This document shows, piece after piece, positions 1-7,917 of a DNA stretch of 17,015 bases; position 1 is the first letter of the stretch; each line of letters opens with the position of its first letter. The stretch comes from Planctomycetota bacterium (lineage in GTDB: Bacteria > Planctomycetota > UBA8108 > UBA1146): positions 1 to 17,015 of the forward strand of contig NZJA01000093.1 of the NCBI GenBank assembly GCA_002691835.1, in the 5' to 3' direction. A model generated the notes under the pieces. That model saw only the letters and a program-made list of their open reading frames with translations. It was not told the origin of the DNA and ran no database searches. Both the position numbers and the translations under genes were made by a program.

Positions 1-36
1 CAGTCATCCCCTGCGATGACTAGTAGAGGGGGCCCA

Positions 37-1545
37 GTGGCCGATGGAATGACTGCCAGTGAAGTCTTTCATTCACACAGTAGCCTGACCTATGACGATC
101 TGATCATCATGCCCGGATTCATCGATTTCGGGGTTCAGGATGTCAAGCTGCAAACGCAGCTGACTCGTGAGATCAGTATTCAGGCACCACTTTGTTCCTC
201 ACCCATGGATACGGTCACCGAAACAGAGATGGCTGTAAATCTCGCCCTTCTCGGGGGGATTGGATTTATCCATTACAACAACACCATCGAGGAACAGGCA
301 CGCATGGTCCGCAGGGTCAAGCGTTATGAAAATGGATTCATTACTGAGCCCATTGTCCTCAGCCCAAACAGCTTGATTTCCGACGTCGATGAGATTCGTG
401 ATCGTCACGGATTTTCAGGAGTTCCCATCACCGAAGATGGAACCCTGCAATCCAAACTGGTCGGCATCGTCACCAATCGGGACATCGATTTTGAATCTGA
501 TCGATCCATCGCCCTGAACAATGTGATGACGACGGATCCGATCACTGCTCCCAAGGGGATTACACTTCAGGAAGCCAACCGTATTCTTCGCGAATCGAAA
601 AAAGGGAAACTGCCCATCGTCGACAAGAATGGTTTTCTCTGTGCCCTGGTCTCACGAAATGACATCAAGAAAAACCGCGACTTCCCTGAAGCTTCGAAAA
701 GTGCTGACAAACAGCTGATGGTCGGAGCGGCCATCTCGACCCGCCCCGATGACAGGACCCGCCTCGCCGCTCTCGTCGAAGCAGGAGTCGACGTGATCGT
801 CGTCGACAGCGCACAGGGCCACTCGGTCTTCCAGATCGAGCTTCTCAGGGAAATCAAAGCGACCTACCCAGATCTCCAAGTGATCGCAGGCAATGTCGTC
901 ACCAAAGATCAGTGTGAATCCTTGATCGACAGCGGAGCTGACGGGATTCGGGTCGGAATGGGACCGGGCTCCATCTGCACCACCCAAGAAACCATGGCTG
1001 TCGGTAGAGGACAGGCAGCGGCCGTATACCACTGCTCCAACTACTGTCGAAGCCGTGGGGTTCCTGTCATTGCCGACGGTGGAATCCGCGACATTGGGCA
1101 CATCGTCAAAGCTCTGTCACTCGGCTCTTCTGCAGTCATGATGGGATTGATGTTCTCCGGTACCTCAGAAACCCCAGGAGACTACTTCTACCAAAACGGT
1201 GTTCGTCTCAAACGTTACCGTGGCATGGCCTCCATCGAAGCGATGGATTCAGGTGGCGGAAAAAGATACTTCGCTGAAGATGAACAGGTCCGTGTTGCTC
1301 AGGGTGTTTCTGGAATGGTGATGGATAAAGGATCAGTCAGAAACTTGATCCCCTACCTTTGTCAGGGATTGAAGCATGCGTTCCAAGACATTGGAGTCAC
1401 AAACGTAAAAGCTCTTCACGCGGCTCTCGAAGAAGGCAAAGTCAACTTTGAAACAAGGACGATGTCTGCTCAGCGTGAAGGTGGAGTACACGACATGTAC
1501 TCTTATGAAAAACCCGCCATGGGAACCCGTGAGCGTGTCGAATAG
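37..1545 (+). CDS. guaB: IMP dehydrogenase, eukaryote-like type
   Basis: Oxidises IMP to XMP with NAD+, the first committed step of guanine nucleotide synthesis, in the cytoplasm. Counting from the GTG at 37 (502 aa), the (beta/alpha)8 barrel is interrupted by a CBS pair at about residues 105-217. The catalytic-cysteine loop GSICTTQ has Cys314, and the flap carries the Arg-Tyr pair (KRYF, about 410-411). Conserved SSPMDTVTE and GGIGFIH are present. Start choice: AGAGG at 25-29 lies 7 bases before GTG 37. In-frame ATGs at 16 and 49 are alternatives with poorer ribosome-site spacing. Many segments ([25 protein letters not shown], the C-terminal SAQREGGVH...SYEK) match animal IMPDH as I remember it better than typical bacterial GuaB. 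guaA follows 29 bases downstream, so the two probably form an operon. Function is very secure; the exact start is not. Confidence 0.97.
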   Translation: MADGMTASEVFHSHSSLTYDDLIIMPGFIDFGVQDVKLQTQLTREISIQAPLCSSPMDTVTETEMAVNLALLGGIGFIHYNNTIEEQARMVRRVKRYENGFITEPIVLSPNSLISDVDEIRDRHGFSGVPITEDGTLQSKLVGIVTNRDIDFESDRSIALNNVMTTDPITAPKGITLQEANRILRESKKGKLPIVDKNGFLCALVSRNDIKKNRDFPEASKSADKQLMVGAAISTRPDDRTRLAALVEAGVDVIVVDSAQGHSVFQIELLREIKATYPDLQVIAGNVVTKDQCESLIDSGADGIRVGMGPGSICTTQETMAVGRGQAAAVYHCSNYCRSRGVPVIADGGIRDIGHIVKALSLGSSAVMMGLMFSGTSETPGDYFYQNGVRLKRYRGMASIEAMDSGGGKRYFAEDEQVRVAQGVSGMVMDKGSVRNLIPYLCQGLKHAFQDIGVTNVKALHAALEEGKVNFETRTMSAQREGGVHDMYSYEKPAMGTRERVE

Positions 1546-1574
1546 TTGCTCCCTTGAGTTGAGAGGCGGCCGGT

Positions 1575-3131
1575 TTGGCCTCACAAAGTAATAATGAGTT
1601 CTGTGCGATCCTCGATTTCGGATCTCAATACAGTCAGCTGATCGCCCGCAGGGTCAGGGAGAACCGTGTTTACTGCGAGATTCTTCCCTGCACCACCACT
1701 GCAGAAGAACTGAACAGTCGCGGTGTTCATGGGGTCATCCTCAGTGGGGGCCCATGCGGAGTTTACGATGAGGGTGCACCAAAACTGGATCCCGCCATTC
1801 TCGACCTCCCGGTTCCGGTTCTTGGCATCTGCTATGGGATGCAAGTCGCCTGTCAAACCGCAGGCGGAGAAGTCATCCCCTCCACTGAACGTGAATATGG
1901 CGACACGACACTTCATATCGATGCCACCGGGAATCCCATTTTCAAGGATTGTCCGGAAAAGCTGCAGGTATGGATGAGCCACGGTGATCGGGTTGCCAAA
2001 AGCGGAGAAGGCTTTGAAGCCATCGCTCATACTGAAAATACCCCACTGGCTGCAGTGCATGATCCTTCAAGTAATTTCTGGGGTCTCCAGTTTCATCCTG
2101 AAGTAACTCACACATTAGATGATGGAAAAATCCTCCACAATTTCCTTTATGGAATCTGCGGTTTCAGTGGCGATTGGGAGATCAAGGATTATGTCGAGTG
2201 GGCTGTTGAAGCGATTCGTCAACAGGTCGGCGATGGAAGAGTCGTCTGCGGACTATCCGGTGGAGTCGATTCTTCTGTTGTCGCACTCCTGATCCATAAA
2301 GCCATCGGTGATCGCCTGACCTGCTTCTTTGTTGACAACGGTCTTTTAAGAAAAGGTGAGGCTGAGCAAGTCTGCGAGGTCTTCCAAGATCAATTCAACC
2401 TGGACTTCCGCTTTATCGATGCGACTGATCGTTTTCTCGAACGACTCGTCGATGTCACCGATCCAGAAACAAAACGAAAACAGATCGGGTATCAGTTCAT
2501 CGACGAATTCAGAGAAGCAGCCAAAGAATTCAAAGACGCGAAATTTCTGGCGCAAGGAACCCTGTACCCGGATGTCATCGAAAGTGTCAGCCCTTTTGAA
2601 GGTCCTTCAGCGACTATTAAAAGTCACCACAATGTCGGTGGCCTTCCCGATGATCTCGATTTCGACTTGGTCGAGCCCCTGCGATTCCTTTTTAAGGATG
2701 AAGCCCGACTGATCGGCAAGGAGCTGGGCCTTCCCGATGAGATTGTTCACCGTCAACCATTCCCCGGTCCAGGACTGGGCATCCGGATCATTGGTGACAT
2801 CACCCGTGAACGCCTCGATACTCTGAGAGAAGCCGATGCCATCGTACGAGAAGAGCTACAGCATTGGGATCGCCATGCAGATGTCTGGCAGGGTTTCGCT
2901 GTTTTGTTGCCAGTGAGATCGGTGGGAGTCCAAGGTGATCAGCGGACCTATGAGGCCACTGCCGCCCTGCGAATCGTCGAATCCATCGACGGCATGACAG
3001 CGAATTGGATGCTCCCTCCCCAAGAGATCCTCGGCAGGATTTCGAATAGAATTTGCAACGAGGTTAAAGGCATCAATCGCGTTGTTCTGGATATCTCTAG
3101 CAAGCCCCCATCAACGATTGAATGGGAGTAA
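1575..3131 (+). CDS. guaA: GMP synthase (glutamine-hydrolysing)
   Basis: Converts XMP to GMP using ATP and glutamine, directly after IMP dehydrogenase in the pathway. The 518 aa are close to the usual length of about 525. The N-terminal class I glutamine amidotransferase domain (1-195) has nucleophile Cys86 in GICYGMQ and the His174/Glu176 pair in FHPE. An ATP pyrophosphatase domain follows, with the SGGVDSS loop at 228-234. The C-terminal dimerisation domain contains QPFPGPGLGIRI and ends in IEWE. The start is a TTG at 1575, preceded by GAGAGG at 1561-1566 with an 8-base spacer; no suitable ATG lies nearby. It is probably co-transcribed with guaB, and its stop codon region also holds the ribosome site of the small gene that follows. 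Confidence 0.97.
   Translation: MASQSNNEFCAILDFGSQYSQLIARRVRENRVYCEILPCTTTAEELNSRGVHGVILSGGPCGVYDEGAPKLDPAILDLPVPVLGICYGMQVACQTAGGEVIPSTEREYGDTTLHIDATGNPIFKDCPEKLQVWMSHGDRVAKSGEGFEAIAHTENTPLAAVHDPSSNFWGLQFHPEVTHTLDDGKILHNFLYGICGFSGDWEIKDYVEWAVEAIRQQVGDGRVVCGLSGGVDSSVVALLIHKAIGDRLTCFFVDNGLLRKGEAEQVCEVFQDQFNLDFRFIDATDRFLERLVDVTDPETKRKQIGYQFIDEFREAAKEFKDAKFLAQGTLYPDVIESVSPFEGPSATIKSHHNVGGLPDDLDFDLVEPLRFLFKDEARLIGKELGLPDEIVHRQPFPGPGLGIRIIGDITRERLDTLREADAIVREELQHWDRHADVWQGFAVLLPVRSVGVQGDQRTYEATAALRIVESIDGMTANWMLPPQEILGRISNRICNEVKGINRVVLDISSKPPSTIEWE
3124..3128 (+). promoter_or_regulatory. ribosome binding site of the small membrane-protein gene, inside the end of guaA
   Basis: GGGAG overlaps the last sense codons of guaA and ends just before its TAA stop. 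It lies 11 bases before the ATG at 3140. It supports treating the short reading frame as translated and possibly coupled to guaA. Confidence 0.45.
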
Positions 3132-3139
3132 GAACATCC

Positions 3140-3241
3140 ATGTCTTTTAAAGTTCTTATTGCCGGTGGACTTCTAGTTAGTTTCATACTGATCGCAATAA
3201 TAACGATTGTGTTCAATCGCTCTTCCAATGATGAAGATTGA
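3140..3241 (+). CDS. probable 33-residue single-span membrane protein
   Basis: The frame starts 8 bases after the guaA stop and encodes 33 aa: a short polar start (MSFK), one unbroken hydrophobic segment at about residues 5-25 rich in Ile, Leu and Val, then an Arg and an acidic tail ending in NDED. A single membrane span with a charged tail is typical of very small bacterial membrane proteins, though no family is recognised. Support comes from the ATG start, a GGGAG ribosome site at a workable distance, the coherent hydrophobic segment and the tight position behind guaA. Against it is the short length, which makes chance occurrence possible. It would probably be the last gene of the guaB-guaA transcript. 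No function is proposed. Confidence 0.55.
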   Translation: MSFKVLIAGGLLVSFILIAIITIVFNRSSNDED

Positions 3242-3536
3242 CCCGGACTGATGGTCTGCATTGGTCTCAATGGCCAACCACCTCTTTGCCAAAGTAGCAT
3301 GCTCGGTTTTCAGATCGGATAATGCGTGGGGATTTTTGGCTTTGGGGAGACCCAGGTGATCACCCTCCTGAAGCGGCAGATCCTGCTGATTTCACTTAAT
3401 TTCAATCTCTCGGGGCAAATTCCGCTCCACCCGGGGATTTCCTTTTCAGATCTGCTTTGTTTTCTTGTGCTGATACCGAAAAATAGGAGATGATCCCGAA
3501 TGATCGTTCGACAATTCGTATCTGAAGAGAGATCAA
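3242..3536 (+). other. intergenic gap between the guaA block and ribH
   Basis: About 295 bases without a convincing gene on either strand. It holds a 10-bp palindrome GGTGATCACC at 3355-3364 and some GC-rich short near-repeats around 3410-3432. I looked for an FMN riboswitch, expected as a possibility before a riboflavin gene, and did not find its conserved core. No intrinsic terminator with a clear T-run is visible. The ribH promoter probably lies here, but I cannot place its -35 and -10 with confidence. Confidence 0.5.
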
Positions 3537-4040
3537 ATGGACGCTGAACTGCGTGGTTCGCTGACTGGCGATGGCCTAAAAATCGGAATCATCACTTCCC
3601 GTTTCAGCGGGGAGCCCTGTGATCGCCTACTCGCCTCAGCATTGAAGCGATTGGCAGAGCTGGGAGTCGATGACAATGACGTGATCACCATCTCGGTCCC
3701 TGGTGCCTACGAGATTCCCCGAGTCGTTCGGGAAATGGTCGACGGCAGACCCCAAAGCTTTGATGCCATCATCACGCTCGGCTGCGTCATTCGTGGCGAA
3801 ACTCCTCATTTTGATTTCGTGGCGGGCCCCTGTGCGGAAGCATTAATGAAGATCCAATGTGAATACACCGCTTTCAATACGCCATGCCCACCCGTCATTT
3901 TTGGTGTATTGACGACCGACAACCGGGAGCAAGCCATCGCCAGAAGCGGTGGTGCTCATAGCGATAAAGGCCGAGACTGCGCAGAAGCCGCTATAGAAAT
4001 GGCCAATTTGATGAAATCCATGGGAAGATCCAAGGCATGA
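3537..4040 (+). CDS. ribH: 6,7-dimethyl-8-ribityllumazine synthase
   Basis: Condenses 5-amino-6-ribitylaminouracil with 3,4-dihydroxy-2-butanone 4-phosphate to give the lumazine precursor of riboflavin. The 167 aa are normal for the family. Visible hallmarks are the Phe23 region (SRFSGEP) that stacks on the substrate ring, VPGAYEIP at about 54-61, GCVIRGETPHFD with the active-site His91, and FGVLTTDNREQAIAR followed by GGAHSDKG. An AGAGAG-like ribosome site sits about 5 bases before the ATG. The gene overlaps nusB by 4 bases (ATGA), an arrangement of ribH and nusB that is common in bacteria and suggests translational coupling. The other riboflavin genes are not in the window. Confidence 0.97.
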   Translation: MDAELRGSLTGDGLKIGIITSRFSGEPCDRLLASALKRLAELGVDDNDVITISVPGAYEIPRVVREMVDGRPQSFDAIITLGCVIRGETPHFDFVAGPCAEALMKIQCEYTAFNTPCPPVIFGVLTTDNREQAIARSGGAHSDKGRDCAEAAIEMANLMKSMGRSKA

Positions 4041-4477
4041 GTCACAGTACAGGGCCTCGAAGAAGAGCAAGAGAACTGGCCCTCCAATGCCTTTACCAAT
4101 GGGACCAACAGGGTCATGAGTCAAGCAGAGAGCTTGCCGAGGAAACTCTGAACGAGTTGGGAGCCCTTCCTGAATCCAGAGAGTTTGCCTTAACACTCGT
4201 AGAGACCTACTGGCAATACTCCTTCGAAATCGATGAGTGGGTCGATGCCGCGAGTGATCGCTGGAAACTCAATCGCATGGCCGTCATCGATCGGAATACC
4301 TTGAGAATCGCAGCCACAGAATTGAAGTATCTTGACGATATCCCGCCCAAGGTCGCCATCGATGAAGCACTGGAAATCGTTAAACGGTTTTCGACTGAAA
4401 AATCAGCTTCATTCGTTAATGGCATCCTTGATCGCTTGCTTCGAGAAATCCAAACCAGCTCTGGAGAACAGTCATGA
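4037..4477 (+). CDS. nusB: transcription antitermination factor NusB
   Basis: An RNA-binding partner of NusE/S10 in the antitermination complex on rRNA operons. The 146 aa are typical of an all-helical NusB protein. The N-terminal RRRARELALQCLYQWD is the family's Arg-rich RNA-binding start. The C-terminal half carries the NRMAVIDRNTLRIA and PPKVAIDEALEIVKRF segments and ends with SFVNGILDRLL. It starts inside the ribH stop codon (ATGA). GGGAAG at 4022-4027, within ribH, lies 9 bases upstream of the start. It ends by overlapping ftsY in the same way, so the three genes form a tight operon. Confidence 0.96.
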   Translation: MSHSTGPRRRARELALQCLYQWDQQGHESSRELAEETLNELGALPESREFALTLVETYWQYSFEIDEWVDAASDRWKLNRMAVIDRNTLRIAATELKYLDDIPPKVAIDEALEIVKRFSTEKSASFVNGILDRLLREIQTSSGEQS

Positions 4478-5430
4478 TCTTTGACCGACTGTTCGGGAAA
4501 TCTTCCGAAAAAAAAGAAGAAAAGAGCGAGGAAAAACTCGGTGCTTTCCAGAGACTTCGTAAAGGCCTCGGTAAAACTCGAGACGCCCTGACTTCTCTCT
4601 TTGGGATGGGTCGCAAACTGGATGACGAACTCTTGGAAGAAGTGGAAACTCTCCTGATCGAATCTGATTTCGGGCCAGGGTTGTCTATGGATCTCTGCGA
4701 TGAACTTCGTGATGCGTACAAAGATCGTGACTTCGACGCCGAAGAGATTGTTCCATTTCTTAAATCAAAGCTGAGAGAGAAATTGACCGAAGGTTCCTCG
4801 ATCAACTGGTCGGAAGATCAAACCACTGTGATCGTGGTTGCCGGAGTCAACGGTGTCGGAAAAACCACTTCGATCGCCAAGCTTGCACACCAATGGCGTT
4901 CTGAAGATCGCAGTATCGTACTTGCTGCTGGCGACACCTTCAGGGCAGCTGCTGCAGATCAATTGGGGATTTGGAGCGATCGCCTCGGAGTCGACATGGT
5001 CCGCGGCAAAGAGGGTGCCGACCCAGCCTCTGTCGTTTTTGACGCTGTCAAAACAGCGGCAGACAATCATGCAGATATCCTCATGATCGATACCGCTGGG
5101 AGACTGCACACCGAGAAGCCGTTGATGGATCAGCTCGGAAAAATCGGCAGAGTCATCGAACGCAATATGGCTGGAGCCCCCCATGAGGTTCTCCAAGTTC
5201 TCGATGCCACGACTGGACAGAATGCCATCCAACAAGTTCGTGCTTTCAATGAGGTGATGCCTGTCACAGGACTGGTGCTGACCAAGTTAGACGGAACTGC
5301 GCGGGGTGGGGTGATCTTCCCAATCCTCGAAGAGTTGGGATTGCCTGTGAAATATATCGGTGTTGGAGAAGGGGTCGAAGACTTGCAGACCTTTGATCCA
5401 GATCAGTTCATCGACGCACTTTTCGATTAA
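4474..5430 (+). CDS. ftsY: signal recognition particle receptor FtsY
   Basis: SRP GTPase receptor at the inner membrane, delivering ribosome-nascent chain complexes to the Sec translocon. The 318 aa comprise a short, highly charged N-terminal A region (about 1-25, Lys/Glu-rich), an N-domain helical bundle (about 26-110) and the G domain. The G domain has the P-loop GVNGVGKTT (124-132), DTFRAAAADQL, DTAGR (206-210), TKLD (270-273) and the family-specific TARGG and GVGEG. The short acidic region resembles FtsY proteins that lack the long E. coli-type A domain. It overlaps nusB by 4 bases, with GGAGA at 4463-4467 as ribosome site. Its stop lies 1 base from the stop of the convergent metalloprotease gene. 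Confidence 0.97.
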   Translation: MIFDRLFGKSSEKKEEKSEEKLGAFQRLRKGLGKTRDALTSLFGMGRKLDDELLEEVETLLIESDFGPGLSMDLCDELRDAYKDRDFDAEEIVPFLKSKLREKLTEGSSINWSEDQTTVIVVAGVNGVGKTTSIAKLAHQWRSEDRSIVLAAGDTFRAAAADQLGIWSDRLGVDMVRGKEGADPASVVFDAVKTAADNHADILMIDTAGRLHTEKPLMDQLGKIGRVIERNMAGAPHEVLQVLDATTGQNAIQQVRAFNEVMPVTGLVLTKLDGTARGGVIFPILEELGLPVKYIGVGEGVEDLQTFDPDQFIDALFD

Positions 5431-5431
5431 C

Positions 5432-6655
5432 TCACCGATCACCCCTGCTCAGATACTCTGGTTTTCCATCGCCATCGATATCGCATTTCCCCAGAATCTT
5501 GAGCCCCTGAATCGGGTGATCAAGAACCCCATCGCCATCCTTATCTCCACCTCCACCCCCCCGTGATTCCCAGGAGACTTCAGGCGACCATGGCCGTACG
5601 GGTAATTTCCCCCCTGAAAACAGTAAAGCTCGATAACGGCCGTCGCCCATCGGTTGGGCAAGAACACCGTCACCAGTGTCCGTTCGACCGTAGCAAAGCG
5701 GAAGGTTTCCATCGATCACCGCAGGAAGAGGGCCCACCGTTTCTCTGAGCAATCCTCTCTCATCAAAGGACAGCAGCAGCAGACCCGTCCCAGGGCGACT
5801 CGCTTTACCAGACTGAATCAGCAGAATCTCATCTCGCTTATCCCCATCCAGATCCACCACATGGACGCGAACACGATTTTCCGGAATCAAGTCACGCAAG
5901 ATGGGTGCCGCCAGCCACAAATCTCCTGTTGGATTTTTGCACAATATCTGTAAATCGTTCGAATCCGCCGGTGAATCGCTGCCATAAAGACTGTGAATCC
6001 CGGCACGATCTTCCGCTGAAGGAACTTCCACGGTATGCCCCTGAAGAGGCTGCATGACAGAGTCCTCGTGATCCACATGTCCAAGGCCCAAGACATGCCC
6101 TGCTTCGTGAAGAATCACCGAGTAAAGGTGAGGATCGGGAAGCTTTGGATACCGAGGCCCGGCCGCTTTCACCGCGGTGGATCGAGGCTCAACCTTCCCC
6201 AAATTCCACTTCAGAGAGCTATTCAGGACCATCTGCCATACTCCGGAATCCTCTGGCCTAACGACCTGCGCCAACACCGATTCCGTATTGCCGAAGCGAG
6301 CAGACGAACGATCTCCGCGATCCTTCCAGCGGACGATCAACTGAGCCTCACTGATCTCTGAAACTCTCTCAAAACCAATCGAACCGATTTGGTTCCAACG
6401 TGAAAGAGCCTGATCAATGAGACCCGTAGCGATCTCCTGCTCCACTGGACAGTCGACGGGATCATGGGCCCATGGGATTCTGGCGGTCCCAGGAAGTCGA
6501 TGAAGGACCTTGAAGGGGTAGGCGTACCCATCTTCGTCAAGGGGAAGGCGCACCTGTTCCCTATCTGCCGGAAGAGAACAGGCACTCAGCATGATCAGAA
6601 TCAGGAATAGAGTTCGATGCAAATCAGTCGCTCCGGTTCTGGATCTCAAAAACAT
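5432..6655 (-). CDS. lipoprotein with matrixin-type zinc metalloprotease domain and calcium-loop repeats
   Basis: A 407-aa exported protein. The N-terminus has a short hydrophobic signal and a lipobox LSAC with Cys26, so it is probably lipid-anchored. The zinc motif HEAGHVLGLGH (183-193) fits the metzincin/matrixin HExGHxxGxxH pattern and is followed by a candidate Met-turn (VMQP, Met201). Preceding segments (about 70-160) resemble the matrixin fold start. The C-terminal half has three Asp-rich loops, DLDGDKRDE (268-276), DKDGDG (371-376) and DIDGDG (392-397), like FG-GAP/EF-hand-type calcium loops, plus a GGGGG linker at about 366-370. Substrate is unknown. The start codon lacks a recognisable ribosome site and lies 15 bases from a strong hairpin. 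It follows the two di-haem genes on the same strand, possibly as a separately controlled unit. Confidence 0.85.
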   Translation of the reverse strand: MFLRSRTGATDLHRTLFLILIMLSACSLPADREQVRLPLDEDGYAYPFKVLHRLPGTARIPWAHDPVDCPVEQEIATGLIDQALSRWNQIGSIGFERVSEISEAQLIVRWKDRGDRSSARFGNTESVLAQVVRPEDSGVWQMVLNSSLKWNLGKVEPRSTAVKAAGPRYPKLPDPHLYSVILHEAGHVLGLGHVDHEDSVMQPLQGHTVEVPSAEDRAGIHSLYGSDSPADSNDLQILCKNPTGDLWLAAPILRDLIPENRVRVHVVDLDGDKRDEILLIQSGKASRPGTGLLLLSFDERGLLRETVGPLPAVIDGNLPLCYGRTDTGDGVLAQPMGDGRYRALLFSGGKLPVRPWSPEVSWESRGGGGGDKDGDGVLDHPIQGLKILGKCDIDGDGKPEYLSRGDR

Positions 6656-6670
6656 GGGTGCCGGATGAAA

Positions 6671-6713
6671 TACCGCCCGTGATTCAAAAGCAAGTCTTGA
6701 ATCACGGGCGGTA
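6671..6713 (-). terminator. 17-bp perfect inverted repeat, possible terminator or attenuator
   Basis: Arms at 6671-6687 and 6697-6713 pair perfectly (TACCGCCCGTGATTCAA with its complement) around a 9-base loop. On the minus strand it lies 37 bases after the stop of the second di-haem gene and 15 bases before the start of the metalloprotease gene. The transcript continues with UUUCAU, only a weak U-run, so a rho-independent terminator is plausible but not classical. It could instead be a protein-binding or attenuating structure controlling the metalloprotease. Confidence 0.55.
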
Positions 6714-6750
6714 CTGAAGAGAATCCTGGCGATCAGGACTTCTTTCCAAC

Positions 6751-7917
6751 CTACAGATCCTGAAGGAAGAGCAAAAGCTGCTCCTTCTCGGAGGAAGTCA
6801 GAGCTTCATAGCTGAGGCGCGAATTTTCGGCTTCATCGAAATGCTGCTCAATGGCCGCCTCAATCGTCGAAGCTCTCCCATCATGAAGATATGGAGCGGA
6901 TCTCCTTAACCCCCAGAGTGGTGGAGTCCGGTAAAGGCCCACACCCGCATCTGCTTCGGCGGTACCGCGGAAATCGACATCGTGAATATCATGAAGCAAC
7001 AAGTCAGAATATAGCGCAACCGGTCCATTGGCCCCCGGAAGCTCTGGAATGTGACAGGTGGCACAACCCACACTGGTAAACAGTGCTTCACCTTCTGCGA
7101 CACTTCCACCTGCGCGTGGAGGAGCGGCCAAGTGCTGATTGTAGAAAATCAGATCCTGGTATTCAGAGAGTGGAATCTCGGGGTCCGGAACATTATCAGA
7201 GTCGACCAGAAGTCCAAATCCGCGACCATCGTCAAAGACCGTCAAACCGATTTCCCCACTCAAGGCATCGCGAACGAAGTCGGAAACAGTAGGGATCTGA
7301 GATTTCCAGCCGAATTTCCCCACCTCCAGAGCACTGCCCGTATCGATAAAGCGAGCAACACCGCGAACACCGTCACCGTCATTGTCGAAGGGGTCCTCAT
7401 TGGCAAGGATCACAGAATCGGCAATCCCATCGATCAGTCCGGCTCCCAGAAGAGAGGGAGTCTGTCGCTGTTCGAAAAGGTCCGCTGAAGGATCGGCATC
7501 TTCTCGACCCGGAGTGTCTGGACGGCGCAATTTGCTCGCCACCAAACCGCCAGGCAAGATGACGAAAGGACCGGCTCCTCCATTATCATTCCCGAACTGC
7601 GTCACATTGGTATCCAATGCTCCACCACCGCCGATCACCGGCTGCTGGTGACAAGCTCGACATGAATCAGCATTCATGTCAGGGGTTCCGAGTCCATCTG
7701 ACTGACGCCAGTCTTTATCGAAAATCTTGCGACCACGGATCCACTGTTCCATTTCAATATCCGTCAGAATTCGATCAGGCCCACCCCAGTCCCCCACAGG
7801 AGGAACAGGAGTCGAATCATCGATGATTTCGCCCCTCGCATTTCCCAATGTGAAAAACTGAACTGCTACGAAAAGCAGGAGGAGCGTGAAAAGAACTTTG
7901 CTGATGCTGCTATTCAT
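6751..7917 (-). CDS. exported di-haem oxidoreductase, DUF1111-type (second copy)
   Basis: A 388-aa protein with an N-terminal signal peptide (hydrophobic 8-24, cleavage likely near NARG). It carries two c-type haem-binding motifs, CRACH (86-90) and CATCH (285-289), so haem would be attached in the periplasm. Layout and conserved pieces (LGAGLIDGI, YSDLLLHD, RTPPLWGL, APYLHDGRA, YEALTSSEKEQLLLFL) fit the DUF1111/'thiol oxidoreductase' di-haem family, which is related to bacterial di-haem peroxidases. The physiological substrate is not known. It is clearly a paralogue of the upstream gene, sharing the C-terminal half, but lacks the dockerin part. The start overlaps the upstream stop as TAATG, and GGAGG at 7925-7929 gives a 7-base spacer. 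Translational coupling is likely. Confidence 0.88.
   Translation of the reverse strand: MNSSISKVLFTLLLLFVAVQFFTLGNARGEIIDDSTPVPPVGDWGGPDRILTDIEMEQWIRGRKIFDKDWRQSDGLGTPDMNADSCRACHQQPVIGGGGALDTNVTQFGNDNGGAGPFVILPGGLVASKLRRPDTPGREDADPSADLFEQRQTPSLLGAGLIDGIADSVILANEDPFDNDGDGVRGVARFIDTGSALEVGKFGWKSQIPTVSDFVRDALSGEIGLTVFDDGRGFGLLVDSDNVPDPEIPLSEYQDLIFYNQHLAAPPRAGGSVAEGEALFTSVGCATCHIPELPGANGPVALYSDLLLHDIHDVDFRGTAEADAGVGLYRTPPLWGLRRSAPYLHDGRASTIEAAIEQHFDEAENSRLSYEALTSSEKEQLLLFLQDL

Noticed and set aside
3355..3364. 10-bp palindrome GGTGATCACC as an operator
   Set aside because: It is perfect but short, with no promoter placed around it and no second copy noticed in the window; chance cannot be excluded.
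3242..3536. FMN riboswitch before ribH
   Set aside because: The conserved core elements (a GGGTGAAATTCCC-like segment, GACCGGCGGT, the second GGTGAAATTCC) are not present; GGGGCAAATTCC near 3412 is only superficially similar.
7051..7488. 145-residue plus-strand frame opposite the second di-haem gene
   Set aside because: Antisense shadow of a gene with two intact haem motifs and signal peptide; no domain or start signal of its own.
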